This document shows positions 47,055 to 56,368 of a stretch of 64,000 nucleotides of DNA, piece by piece. The DNA comes from Novosphingobium sp. 9 (GTDB lineage: Bacteria > Pseudomonadota > Alphaproteobacteria > Sphingomonadales > Sphingomonadaceae). Made by a program: the position numbers and the translations under genes. The notes beneath the pieces were generated by a model. That model saw nothing but the letters and a program-made list of their open reading frames with translations. It had not been told where the DNA came from and made no database searches. The first letter of the stretch is position 1. Each line of letters begins with the position of its first letter. The stretch lies in the NCBI RefSeq assembly GCF_025340265.1, contig NZ_CP022708.1, positions 1,082,501-1,146,500 on the forward strand, in the 5' to 3' direction.

Positions 47055-49088
47055 CTAGTCGAGAAACGCACGCATGATGCGTGAGCGGCTCGGATGCTTG
47101 AGCTTGCGCAACGCCTTCGCTTCGATCTGGCGGATGCGTTCGCGCGTCACCGAGAACTGCTGGCCGACTTCCTCCAGCGTATGATCGGTGTTCATGCCGA
47201 TGCCGAAGCGCATGCGCAGCACGCGCTCCTCGCGAGGTGTCAGCGATGACAGCGTGCGGGTGATCATTTCCTTCAGATTGGCCTGGATCGCTGCATCCAC
47301 CGGGATGACGGCGTTCTCGTCCTGAATGAAATTGCCGAGACTGCTATCTTCCTCGTCACCGATCGGTGTTTCGAGCGAGATCGGCTCCTTGGCGATTTTC
47401 AGAACCCGCTTCACCTTTTCGAGCGGCATCGAGAGCTTTTCCGCCATTTCCTCCGGCGTGGGCTCGCGGCCCTTGTCATGGAGGAAGAGACGGCTGGTAC
47501 GCACCAGCTTGTTGATTGTCTCGATCATATGCACCGGGATACGGATGGTGCGCGCCTGATCGGCGATCGAACGCGTGATCGCCTGACGAATCCACCACGT
47601 GGCATAGGTCGAGAACTTGTAGCCGCGACGGTACTGGAACTTGTCGACCGCCTTCATCAGACCGATGTTGCCTTCCTGGATAAGGTCGAGGAACTGCAGG
47701 CCGCGGTTCGTGTACTTCTTGGCGATCGAGATCACCAGACGCAGGTTCGCCTCAACCATTTCCTTCTTGGCGATGCGTGCTTCGCGCTCCGCCTTCTGGA
47801 CCATGTTGACGATGCGGCGGAACTCGGGAAGCGCCATGCCGGTGGCGGTGGCGATATCCGATACTTCCAGACGGATGCGTTCGGCAGGTTCAGCCTCGTT
47901 CTCCGCGAAGGCCGCCCACTTCTTGTCCGTCCTGGACACTTCGGCGACCCAGGTGTCGTCCAGTTCCCGGCCCGTATAGGCTTCAAGGAAATCGGCACGC
48001 TTCACCTTGTGGCGCTCGGCCAGACGCAGCATCTGGCCTCCCAGCGTCGTCAGACGACGGTTGAAGGAATAGAGGTTGTCGACCAGATATTCGATCTTGG
48101 TCGCGTGGAACTGAACCGATTCCACCTGCGCGGTCAAATCCTCGCGCAGCTGCTGGTACTGGTCTTCCTTGCCCGCCGGGAAGTCGATACCCAGCGCCAG
48201 AGCGTCGAGACGCTCGCGCTGGAGCCCTTCGAAAGTGCGGAACAGCTCGGTGATCAGCGCGAACTTCTCCAGCGCTTCGGGTGTAAGCGCAGCTTCCATC
48301 TGGCCGAGGGAAAGGGTGTTATCCTCTTCATCCTCTTCGACCCTGCGCTTGGGGACCGGGTTCCCGTCTTCGTCGACTTCCTCCGAGTTGTCCTCGCCGG
48401 AATCGTCATCATCCTTGAAAGACGGACCTGCAGTGGCAGCGGAAATCTCGCCGTTGTCGTCGCCGTCTTCGCCCAGATTTTCGGGCTGCGGCTCCTTGGA
48501 GAGCATCGCGTCGAGATCGAGAATCTCGCGAAGCAGCATGTCGCCATTGTTGAGCGCTTCGGACCAGCCAATGATCGCATGGAAGGTCATGGGGCTTTCG
48601 CAAAGGCCCATGATCATCATGTCGCGGCCGGCCTCGATGCGCTTGGCGATAGCCGCCTCACCCTCGCGGCTGAGCATCTCGGCGGCACCCATTTCCTGCA
48701 GGTACATACGTACCGGGTCATCGGAGCGCGCCGACGTGTCGGCCTTGCGCGTCTCGCCAGGACGACGCCGGGAATTACCTTCGTCGAACTCGGCGTCGGA
48801 ACCGGAATCATCGTCGCGGCCGTCTACAGCTTCGACGCCGTCTTCCTGCTCGCCGTCCTCGTCATCCTCATCGTCGTTTTCGATGATCTTGACGCCCATT
48901 TCCGAGATCGCGGCCATGATGTCCTCGATCTGGTCGGTGGTCATCTGGTCCTGCGGCAGCGCGGCATTCAGTTCCTTGACCGTGACGACGCCCTGGCTTT
49001 TGGCGCGCGCGATGAACCGCTGGACCGAACCCTTGTCCAGGTCGAGAAGAGGAGAGTCGTTGTCGCTGCTGCGATCGTCGTTAGTCAT
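47055..49088 (-). CDS. rpoD: RpoD, RNA polymerase sigma-70 factor
   Basis: 677 residues from [15 protein letters not shown]; an upstream in-frame ATG at 49121 would add 11. Region 1.1 is followed by a long acidic insert ([15 protein letters not shown] and a second [17 protein letters not shown]) in the non-conserved region. Region 2 has [18 protein letters not shown] and [20 protein letters not shown]; region 3 [14 protein letters not shown]; region 4 [20 protein letters not shown] and the [19 protein letters not shown]. This is the housekeeping-type sigma factor. The usual alphaproteobacterial neighbour dnaG is not seen; the next gene upstream is csp. Confidence 0.96.
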   Translation of the reverse strand: MTNDDRSSDNDSPLLDLDKGSVQRFIARAKSQGVVTVKELNAALPQDQMTTDQIEDIMAAISEMGVKIIENDDEDDEDGEQEDGVEAVDGRDDDSGSDAEFDEGNSRRRPGETRKADTSARSDDPVRMYLQEMGAAEMLSREGEAAIAKRIEAGRDMMIMGLCESPMTFHAIIGWSEALNNGDMLLREILDLDAMLSKEPQPENLGEDGDDNGEISAATAGPSFKDDDDSGEDNSEEVDEDGNPVPKRRVEEDEEDNTLSLGQMEAALTPEALEKFALITELFRTFEGLQRERLDALALGIDFPAGKEDQYQQLREDLTAQVESVQFHATKIEYLVDNLYSFNRRLTTLGGQMLRLAERHKVKRADFLEAYTGRELDDTWVAEVSRTDKKWAAFAENEAEPAERIRLEVSDIATATGMALPEFRRIVNMVQKAEREARIAKKEMVEANLRLVISIAKKYTNRGLQFLDLIQEGNIGLMKAVDKFQYRRGYKFSTYATWWIRQAITRSIADQARTIRIPVHMIETINKLVRTSRLFLHDKGREPTPEEMAEKLSMPLEKVKRVLKIAKEPISLETPIGDEEDSSLGNFIQDENAVIPVDAAIQANLKEMITRTLSSLTPREERVLRMRFGIGMNTDHTLEEVGQQFSVTRERIRQIEAKALRKLKHPSRSRIMRAFLD

Positions 49089-49461
49089 GCAATCCGTTGT
49101 TGTCTTATTACGCCTTGCCATGACGATGGGCTCGTCAGCAGCAAGAGCAGGTTTTCAAATCATCCGCCTGACAAGCCCCCTTTAGGGCACCCGTTCAGGT
49201 AAGACGAACTACCTCTGCTGTAGGATCTAAGTGATCTGGCCGATCATCAGTTCCACAAGAAAGCCGATCTACCTTCAGCAGGATGTGCCGCGCTCTCGAA
49301 GGCGGTATCCATATCCTTGCCCTGGTGGTAGCCTGTCGAAGGTGGGCCTGGATCCAGGCTATTGCAATAAGGCGCGTCTTGTTCCGTCGCCGTTCGCGCT
49401 GCGACCGAGGAAAGCCGGAGATGAGGCCATGACCACCTGCGGCGGCCATGGCCAAAGCCCC
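49089..49461. other. 373-base region upstream of rpoD
   Basis: No gene recognised on either strand. It should contain the rpoD promoter. I see no convincing -35/-10 pair, operator or hairpin. Short frames here have no coding character. Confidence 0.5.
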
Positions 49462-50126
49462 TCAGCGCTGGACCAGATTCACGGCAGATGACTTGCCGCG
49501 ACGATCAATCTCGATTTCGAATTCAAGCTGATCGCCTTCAGAAAGGCCATGCAGCCCCGCACGCTCGACAGCGCTGATGTGCACGAAGGCATCAGGCTGA
49601 CCGTCATCGCGCACGATAAAGCCAAAGCCCTTGGATACATTGAAGAACTTGACCGTTCCCGTAGCCTTTTCGCCCGTCGACTGGCGCGGCGCAGGAGCCC
49701 GCTCGCGACGTTCGGCAACGATGACTTCGCCAACGATGGTCAGCTCGGACGCGGACACCTTGCCATTGCGCTCGACCAGCTGGAATTCCAGCTGCTGGCC
49801 TTCCGCCAGCGTTTCAAGACCAGCGGACTGCACGGCGCTGATGTGCACGAAAGCATCGTCGCCGCCATCTTCCAGCTGGATGAAGCCGAAACCCTTGTCG
49901 GGGTTGAAGAACTTGACCGTCCCACGCCCCTGACCGACGAAATTGCCTGGGCCGCCACGCGAACCGCCGCCGCCAAAACCGCCGCCGCGCGAGCCACCGA
50001 AGCCGCCACGCTGGCCACCGCCGAAGCGATCGCCGCCCCGAAGCGGTCGTTACCACCACCCCAGCGATCGTCACCACCGCCGAACCGGTCGCGACCACCA
50101 CCGCGATTTCCCCTGTCGAATCCCAT
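49462..50126 (-). CDS. Double cold-shock-domain protein with an RGG/FGG-rich N-terminus (frameshifted as read)
   Basis: One base added to the CCCC run 50036-50039 gives 221 residues. Residues 1-65 are almost only Gly, Arg, Asp and Phe with repeated DRFGGG and RGG/FGG units. Cold-shock domain 1 (about 67-132) has [10 protein letters not shown] and DAFVHISAV; domain 2 (about 153-221) has [10 protein letters not shown] and DAFVHISAV. The RNP1/RNP2 RNA-binding motifs are intact in both. It probably binds RNA or ssDNA as an RNA chaperone, with the low-complexity arm adding weak RNA contacts. Upstream of and co-oriented with rpoD. The 285-base gap on its 5' side shows no gene. Confidence 0.88.
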
Positions 50127-50411
50127 CTTTTCAAGTACCTTAAGCTACGCCCGAAGAAACCTAATCCTCGCGAGTGAACGTAGCACGCAAGGCCGCATAA
50201 CCCGTTTCCGGATGCAGGGAAGTCGGGCCATAGCAGCGCAATGCCTCTTTGGCGACCGGAGTTCTGTGAATAGCGTGACATATGACATGCAGGGGTCCAA
50301 TCAACGCCATCGCTGCCCCCTGATCATGCCTGGGCGCAAATGCGGAATGCCTCTACACAAGGTCGATCGAACACGGCATCGTGAAGGCTCTTTGGCGGGA
50401 GATTCATAGAG

Positions 50412-52561
50412 ATGCGTTCCACCCTGATAGCCGTGCTGGCGCTGGCCGCGGCCCCTCTTCCACTGGCCGCACAGGCGCAGGGTACGGCGCAGCCACCCGC
50501 GACGGGCGAGGCGAACCCGTCGCAGGATGACGCCGATCCCTTTCTCTGGCTGGAACAGGTGGATTCGCCCCAGGCCATGGACTGGGTGAACGCGCACAAC
50601 GCCACCACCACGCAGCGCCTTCAGGCCGATCCGCATTACCAGACCTTCTACGATCAGGCGCTGGCGCTGGCCGGGGCCAAGGATCGCATCCCCGCGCCCA
50701 GCTTCCTGCATGGCGCGATCTTCAATTTCTGGCAGGATCAGGACCATCTGCGCGGGATCTGGCGCAAGACCTCGCTGGCGGATTATCGCACCGAGACGCC
50801 GCACTGGACAACCGTGCTCGACATCGACGCGCTGGGCAAGGCCGATGGCAAAAGCTGGGTGATGAAGGGCATCGACTGCCTCGAACCCGAAGAGAACCGC
50901 TGCCTCGTCTCGTTGTCGGACGGCGGCGAGGATGCGGTGGAGATCCGCGAGTTCGATCTCGACACCGACAGCTTCGTCAAGGACGGCTTCCACCTGCCGC
51001 GCGGCAAGCATCGCGTGGCGTGGGAGGACCGCGACCACCTGCTGGTCGCCACCGACTGGACGCCGCAGGACCTGACCCATCGGGCTACCCCTTCGTGGTC
51101 AAGCGCCTGACACGCGGACAGCCCCTGTCCTCCGCACAGGAAGTCTATCGCGGCGATCCGCAGGATGGTGGCTATGGCGTTACCCCGGCTGTCCTCCACG
51201 ATGGCAAGGGCAACCATCTCGCCGTGATCGAACGCCCGCTCGACACCTTCCGCCACCAGACGTTCGTGCTGACCGCGCGCGGGGCAGAGCGCCTTGCCAT
51301 TCCGGACAAGGCCTCCGTCGTCGCCCTCGTCGCAGGCCGGGTGATCGTGCAGCTCGATCAGGACTGGAGCACCGGCGGCAAGCGCTTCGGCTCGGGCTCG
51401 CTGGTCGAACTCGCTCTTCCCTCCGTACTGGCCGCGCCTGCGAAACTGCAGGCCAGGCTCATCTGGGCGCCCGGCCCACGCGATGCGCTGAACGGCATCA
51501 CCTCCACCCGTGACACGCTGCTGGTCAGCACGCTGGAGAACGTGCGCGGTCGCGCGCTGGTCTTCACGCCGACTGCTACGGGCTGGAAAGAGTCACAACT
51601 GCCGCTGCCGGACAATCTCTCGGTCGATTACGGCGCGACCGACGAACAGTCGGACATGGCCTTCGTCAGCACCAGCGGCTTCCTCGATCCCTCGACGCTC
51701 TATCTGGCACACACCGCCGGGAACACGCTCGCCAAGGCCAAGGCCCTGCCGCCCAAGTTCGATGCCTCGCGCGATGTGGTGGAACAGCTGGAGGCAACCT
51801 CCAGCGACGGCACGAAAATCCCGTACTTCGTCGTCCACCGCAAGGATATTTCCTACGATGGCACCACGCCGACGATCATGACCGCCTACGGCGGCTTCCA
51901 GGTCAGCGAGACGCCCTACTACTCCAGCACCACCGGCAAGCTGTGGCTGGAGAACGGCGGCGCCTTCGTGCTCGCCAACATTCGCGGCGGCGGCGAGTTC
52001 GGCCCCAAATGGCACGAGGCCGGTCTCACCACGAAACGGCAGATCATCTACGACGATTTCGCCGCCGTGGCGAAAGACCTCATCACCCGCAAGATCACCT
52101 CGCCGCGCCGCCTCGGGATCGAGGGCGGATCGAACGGCGGACTGTTGATGGGCGTCGAATTCGTCCAGCACCCGGACTTGTGGAACGCGGTGCTGATCGA
52201 GGTGCCGCTGCTCGACATGATCCGCATCTCGAAGATCGCTGCGGGCGCTTCGTGGCAGGGCGAATATGGCGATGTGAATGCCGACCCGGCCGTGCGCGCG
52301 TTCTGGGAGAAGACCTCGCCCTACCAGAACCTGAAGATCGGGCCGAAATACCCCGAACCCTTCATCTTCACCACCACCAAGGACGATCGCGTCGGCCCCC
52401 AGCACGCGCGCAAGTTCGCCGCGAAGATGGAGAGCCTCAAGCTGCCGTTCTACTACTACGAGAACACCGAAGGCGGCCACGGCGCGGGCGCCGACATCAA
52501 GCAATCGGCGCGCACGACAGCGCTGACGATGACCTACATGTGGCAGAAGCTGATGAACTGA
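50412..52561 (+). CDS. Prolyl oligopeptidase, S9A family (frameshifted as read)
   Basis: One base added to the CCC run 51076-51078 joins TPQDLTP to SGYPFVVKRL, giving 716 residues, the family norm. Signal peptide (LIAVLALAAAPLPLAAQAQ), then a short N-terminal piece of the catalytic domain (DDADPFLWLEQVDSPQAMDW), a beta-propeller to about 440 and the hydrolase domain with Ser574 in GGSNGG, an Asp in TTKDDRVG and His in EGGHGAG. It cleaves short peptides after proline, here probably in the periplasm. A very strong hairpin terminator follows. Confidence 0.92.
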
Positions 52562-52578
52562 TCGCAGATCAATCCCTT

Positions 52579-52615
52579 GAGCGCCTGCGAAGAACGATCC
52601 TCTTCGCAGGCGCTC
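52579..52615 (+). terminator. Strong hairpin terminator after the prolyl oligopeptidase gene
   Basis: A perfect 15-base stem: GAGCGCCTGCGAAGA (52579-52593) pairs with TCTTCGCAGGCGCTC (52601-52615) over a seven-base loop, 18 bases past the stop. The tract afterwards is only moderately T-rich. Confidence 0.75.
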
Positions 52616-52727
52616 ACCCCGGCCTTCTTCTGTTCATGCAGCATGACAATGGCGCCGGCACGCCGGCAAACCGTCGAATTGCCATCTCTCGCTTGACCGC
52701 ATGGGCGACCCGGTTCACCTTCACCGC

Positions 52728-54640
52728 ATGATACAACATATCTCCCGCGCACTTGCCTATGGTGCCGCCACCATCGCTCTTTCGTTTCCCGCTTATGGCG
52801 CCTTCGCGGCTCCCAACAACGATACGCTCGACACCATGGCGAACGAGAAAGTCGGCACCTATGACTGGGTGCGCCCTCAGGCCAATTTCGTGCGTCGCGT
52901 GGTCGATATTCCGATGCGCGACGGGGTGAAGCTGCACACCGTCATCATCTTCCGCAAGGGGCTGACCGACGCCCCCATGCTGCTGACGCGCACACCGTAT
53001 GACGCGGAAGCCGCCGCCAGCGGAAACCGCAGCCAGAACATCGACGAGGTCGTGCGCTATTCCGACCGCCTCTTCGTGGACAACGGCTATATCCGCGTGT
53101 TCCAGGACATTCGCGGACAGCACATGTCCCAGGGCGACTACGTGATGAACCGCCCCTGCGCGGCGAATTCAACAAGACCAAGACCGACCACGCCACCGAC
53201 ACGTATGATACCATCGACTGGCTGGTGAAGAACGTGAAGGAAAGCAACGGCAAGGTCGGCATGATCGGCTCTTCCTACGAGGGCTTTACCGCGCTGATGG
53301 GCACGGTCGATCCGCACCCCGCGCTGAAAGCCACCGTCCCGCAAAGCCCGATGGTGGACGGCTGGATGGGCGACGACTGGTTCCACAATGGCGCGTTCCG
53401 CACATTCGGGTACGATTACGATCTGGAACAGACCGTCGGCAAGGGCGGCGGCGCTGTGCCGCGCGGCACGGGCGAGGACTATAGCGCCTACCTCGAAGCA
53501 GGCTCTGCCTACGATTATGCGGAAAAATACGGGCTGCTGGATATCCCGGCGATCCGCAAGGTGCTCGAACACCCCGCTTACGATGCCTGGTGGCAGTATC
53601 AGGCGGTCGACAAGCAACTGGGCAAGCGTCCCCTCACCGTTCCCATGCTGCTGGTGGTAGGCGAATGGGATCAGGAAGACAGCTATGGCGCCCCGGCCGT
53701 CTACAAGGCGCTGGAGCCCAAGGATACCAACAACAACATGGTCAGTCTGGCGATCGGTCCGTGGCGCCATTCGGGCGTCAACTATATCGGACGCTCGCTC
53801 GGCGATCTGCAGTTTGAAGGCGACACGGCCCAGCAGTTCCGCGAGCGTTACGAGCTACCCTTCCTCGATTGCCACCTCAAGAGCAATCCGCCCGCCTGCC
53901 GTACGCCGCCCGTCATCACCTACTCGACCGGGGCGGACCAATGGGAGGTCTCGCAGAAATGGCCTGACGGCAACTATACCCCGCTTTACCTCGCAGACGG
54001 CTTCGGCCTGTCCTGGAGCAAGCCTGCCGCCGCCGGGCAGGACAGCTACGTCTCCGATTCGGCGAAGCCTGTCCCGATGCTGCCGCGTCCGATCCATATG
54101 GACGGCGACGAATGGAAGACCTGGCTGGTGCAGGATCAGCGCTTCGCCGACAGCCGGACCGACGTGCTGAGCTATTCCACGGGCACGCTGACCAAGCCCG
54201 TCCACATCAAGGGCGCCCCCAAGGTGGACCTGCACGCCTTCACCAGCGGGCAGGACAGCGACTATGTGGTCAAGCTGATTGACGTCTATCCGGCAGAGGA
54301 TTCAGCGCACCCCGACATGGCGGGCTACGAACTGCCGATGGGGATCGAGATCTTCCGCGGCCGCTACGTTCACGGCTTCGCCACGCCCGCACCGCTGGAA
54401 CCGGGCAAGAGCTACAACTTCAAGTGGTCGCTGCCCAACGTCGATCACGTCTTCCTGCCCGGCCACAAGATCATGGTGCAGGTCCAGTCGAGCCTGTTCC
54501 CGCTCTACGATCGCAACCCGCAAAAGTGGGTGCCCTCGATCATGAAGGCCAAGCCGGAAGACTATGTGAAGGCGACAGAGACGGTGCAGCATGGAGGGGA
54601 AACCGCAAGCGCCGTCTGGTTGCCCGTTGCACAGGACTAG
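52728..54640 (+). CDS. Alpha-amino-acid ester hydrolase (AEH), CocE/NonD hydrolase family (frameshifted as read)
   Basis: One base added to the CCCC run 53153-53156 links DYVMNRP to LRGEFNKTKTD and gives 637 residues. Signal peptide (GAATIALSFPAYGAFA). The nucleophile is in GMIGSSYEGFTALMG, followed by the AEH-like DPHPALKATVPQSPMVDGWM and GDDWFHNGAF. The segment WDQEDSYGAP supplies the catalytic Asp plus the Glu-Asp carboxylates that bind the substrate alpha-amino group; His is in GPWRHSGVNY. The C-terminal jelly-roll fits. Known AEHs hydrolyse or transfer alpha-amino acyl groups, including beta-lactam side chains; their natural substrate is debated. Confidence 0.88.
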
Positions 54641-54741
54641 GCCGCTACACGAAGCGAGAGAGCCTCAGCTGATCCCGCGATGGCAGCAGGGTGATTTTTC
54701 GGAGTCACCCTTGCCCCAAGATGCACGGCGTGCGCCCCTTG

Positions 54742-55389
54742 TCAGCTTTCGGGTTGTGCGGGGGGCTGTGCCGTAATGGTGCTTTCCACATGGGCGAGCT
54801 GGAGCTGGACGAGGGGTTTCCAGGGGGCATCTTTGGGCGCGTGGGTGAGGAGATCGGCCCAGATCTTTGCGGCTTGCGGCAGTTTTCCCGAGGTTGCGAG
54901 GGCGAGGGCTGTGAAGAACGGTGGGCCGGGCGCCTTGGGATCGGCCTGTCCGGCGCGGCGATAGGCGTAGAAGGCGGCCGGTGAGGGATAGCCGTGGGCG
55001 TGCATCAGCAGGGCATTGCCCAGCGCCAGCCAGGCCTCGCTGTTCTTCGGGTCTTCCTCGATGGCGGCGCGCAGGATGCCCGCTGCACTGGCATAGTCGC
55101 CGTTGCGGGCCAGCGCGTCGGAGACGATCACCCAGCGGTTGAGCGGCGGGATCGTACTGTTCGTCACCTTGCGGCGCAGATCGACCAGCAGTCCCGGATT
55201 GTCGGCATCGGCTTGCACGGGATCGGTAGGACGGTCTGGCAGGTCGGGTCGGCCCTGCACGGCATAGCCTGCAAGCCCCACCGCCAGCGCTGCCGCCAGC
55301 GCGCCGTATGCACTGCGCGGCACCCGCAGGCGCCAGACCGCAAGGGCGAAGATCGCGCCTGCAAGGATCAGAACCGCCAGCCAGATCAT
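54742..55389 (-). CDS. ccmI: CcmI (CycH), cytochrome c maturation TPR protein
   Basis: 215 residues. Two N-terminal membrane spans (MIWLAVLILAGAIFALAVW and AYGALAAALAVGLAGYAVQG) precede a periplasmic part with TPR-like helices (NGDYASAAGILRAAIEEDPKNSEAWLALGNALL). It delivers apocytochrome c to the haem lyase CcmF/H. This is the short form of the protein. Last gene of the ccm operon; its ATG overlaps the ccmH stop as ATGA. Confidence 0.85.
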   Translation of the reverse strand: MIWLAVLILAGAIFALAVWRLRVPRSAYGALAAALAVGLAGYAVQGRPDLPDRPTDPVQADADNPGLLVDLRRKVTNSTIPPLNRWVIVSDALARNGDYASAAGILRAAIEEDPKNSEAWLALGNALLMHAHGYPSPAAFYAYRRAGQADPKAPGPPFFTALALATSGKLPQAAKIWADLLTHAPKDAPWKPLVQLQLAHVESTITAQPPAQPES

Positions 55390-55805
55390 GATGCTCTCCT
55401 GCCCAGACGCGTGCGGGCTATCAGTGTGCCCAGAACCACCAGCACCACCGGCAGCGCATAGAGCGGCCAGCCCGCACCATCGAGCGGCGGGGCATAGCTG
55501 ACGTAATCGCCATAGCGCCCGATCAGCCAGCTGCGGATCTGCGCGGGCGTCTGTCCTTGCGCGATCCGCTCACGCACCAGCGATCGCATCGCGCCTGCGA
55601 TCGGCGCATCGGAATCGGCGATCGACTGCCCCTGACACTGCAGGCAGCGCAAGGTTGCCATCAGCGCCCTGGCCCTGGCCTCCTGCTGCGGGTCGTCGAG
55701 CTGGCGCCAGGCATAGGGCGCGGTGCCCTGAAGCTCCTGCGCCAGTGAGGGCGCAGCCAGTCCGAGCGCTGCGGTGATCGCCATCAGGGCAAGTGTCCGC
55801 CTCAT
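55386..55805 (-). CDS. ccmH: CcmH (CycL), thiol oxidoreductase of cytochrome c maturation
   Basis: 139 residues. Signal peptide (LALMAITAALGLAAPSLAQ), redox motif in LRCLQCQGQSIADSDA, the segment RYGDYVSYAPPLDG, and one C-terminal membrane span. It keeps the apocytochrome CXXCH cysteines reduced for haem ligation with CcmF and CcmI. ATGA overlaps on both sides. Confidence 0.93.
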   Translation of the reverse strand: MRRTLALMAITAALGLAAPSLAQELQGTAPYAWRQLDDPQQEARARALMATLRCLQCQGQSIADSDAPIAGAMRSLVRERIAQGQTPAQIRSWLIGRYGDYVSYAPPLDGAGWPLYALPVVLVVLGTLIARTRLGRRAS

Positions 55806-56368
55806 CGCCCGGCCTCGCGGATCTGTGCCAGCAGACCCGGCATGTCCTCTGTCCGGATCTCGCCGATATGCTGGTAGCGGATCACCCCGTGCCCATCGAC
55901 GATATAGCTTTCCGGCACGCCCGAAGAGCCGAGCGCAAGCTGCACCTGTCCGCTGTCGTCGCGCCCGATCGTCTGGAACGGGTTGCCGTTGACGGCAAGG
56001 AACTTCGCCAGATCGCCAGGCTCGTCGCGCACCGCAATGCCGACGAGTTGCACGCCTGCGGCACGCAGGGCCGCCAGCTGCGGCGCCTCCACCCGGCACG
56101 GCAGGCACCACGAGGCGAAGACGTTCACCACATGCACATGGCCATCGGCGAGCGCCCGGCTGTCGAAGCCGGTTCCGGCGCCATCGGGCAGCCCTGCGGG
56201 CAGCGAGAACGCGGGCATCGGCTTGCCGACCATCGCGCTGCGCACCGCCGTCTCCTGCGGCCGCAGCAGCGCCGCCAGCGCCAGCGCGGCAACGGCTGCG
56301 AACAGCGCCAGCGGCAGCCAGATCATCCAGTTCGAGGTGCGGGCCTGAGGTGTCGAAGGCGTACTCAT
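55802..56368 (-). CDS. ccmG: CcmG (DsbE), thioredoxin-like thiol reductase
   Basis: 188 residues from MSTPSTPQARTSNWMIW. One N-terminal membrane anchor, then a thioredoxin fold with the active site FASWCLPCRVEAPQL and GVPESYIVDGHGVI (cis-Pro neighbourhood). It passes electrons to CcmH and apocytochrome c in the periplasm. The dipeptide between the cysteines is Leu-Pro. Overlaps ccmF and ccmH by four bases each. Confidence 0.93.
   Translation of the reverse strand: MSTPSTPQARTSNWMIWLPLALFAAVAALALAALLRPQETAVRSAMVGKPMPAFSLPAGLPDGAGTGFDSRALADGHVHVVNVFASWCLPCRVEAPQLAALRAAGVQLVGIAVRDEPGDLAKFLAVNGNPFQTIGRDDSGQVQLALGSSGVPESYIVDGHGVIRYQHIGEIRTEDMPGLLAQIREAGR

Noticed and set aside
47478..49202. Plus-strand open frame opposite rpoD
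   Set aside because: Shadow frame; rpoD has every sigma-70 region.
25919..54640. Microcystin-degradation (mlr) or lasso-peptide cluster
   Set aside because: No mlrA-type membrane protease, mlrC-type metalloprotease or lasso cyclase/precursor was found; the S9 protein is an ordinary S9A prolyl oligopeptidase with a full propeller.
41120..54640. Beta-lactam biosynthesis, from an isopenicillin-N-epimerase-like protein plus AEH
   Set aside because: No peptide synthetase or isopenicillin synthase is present, and both families are broad; resemblance alone is not evidence.
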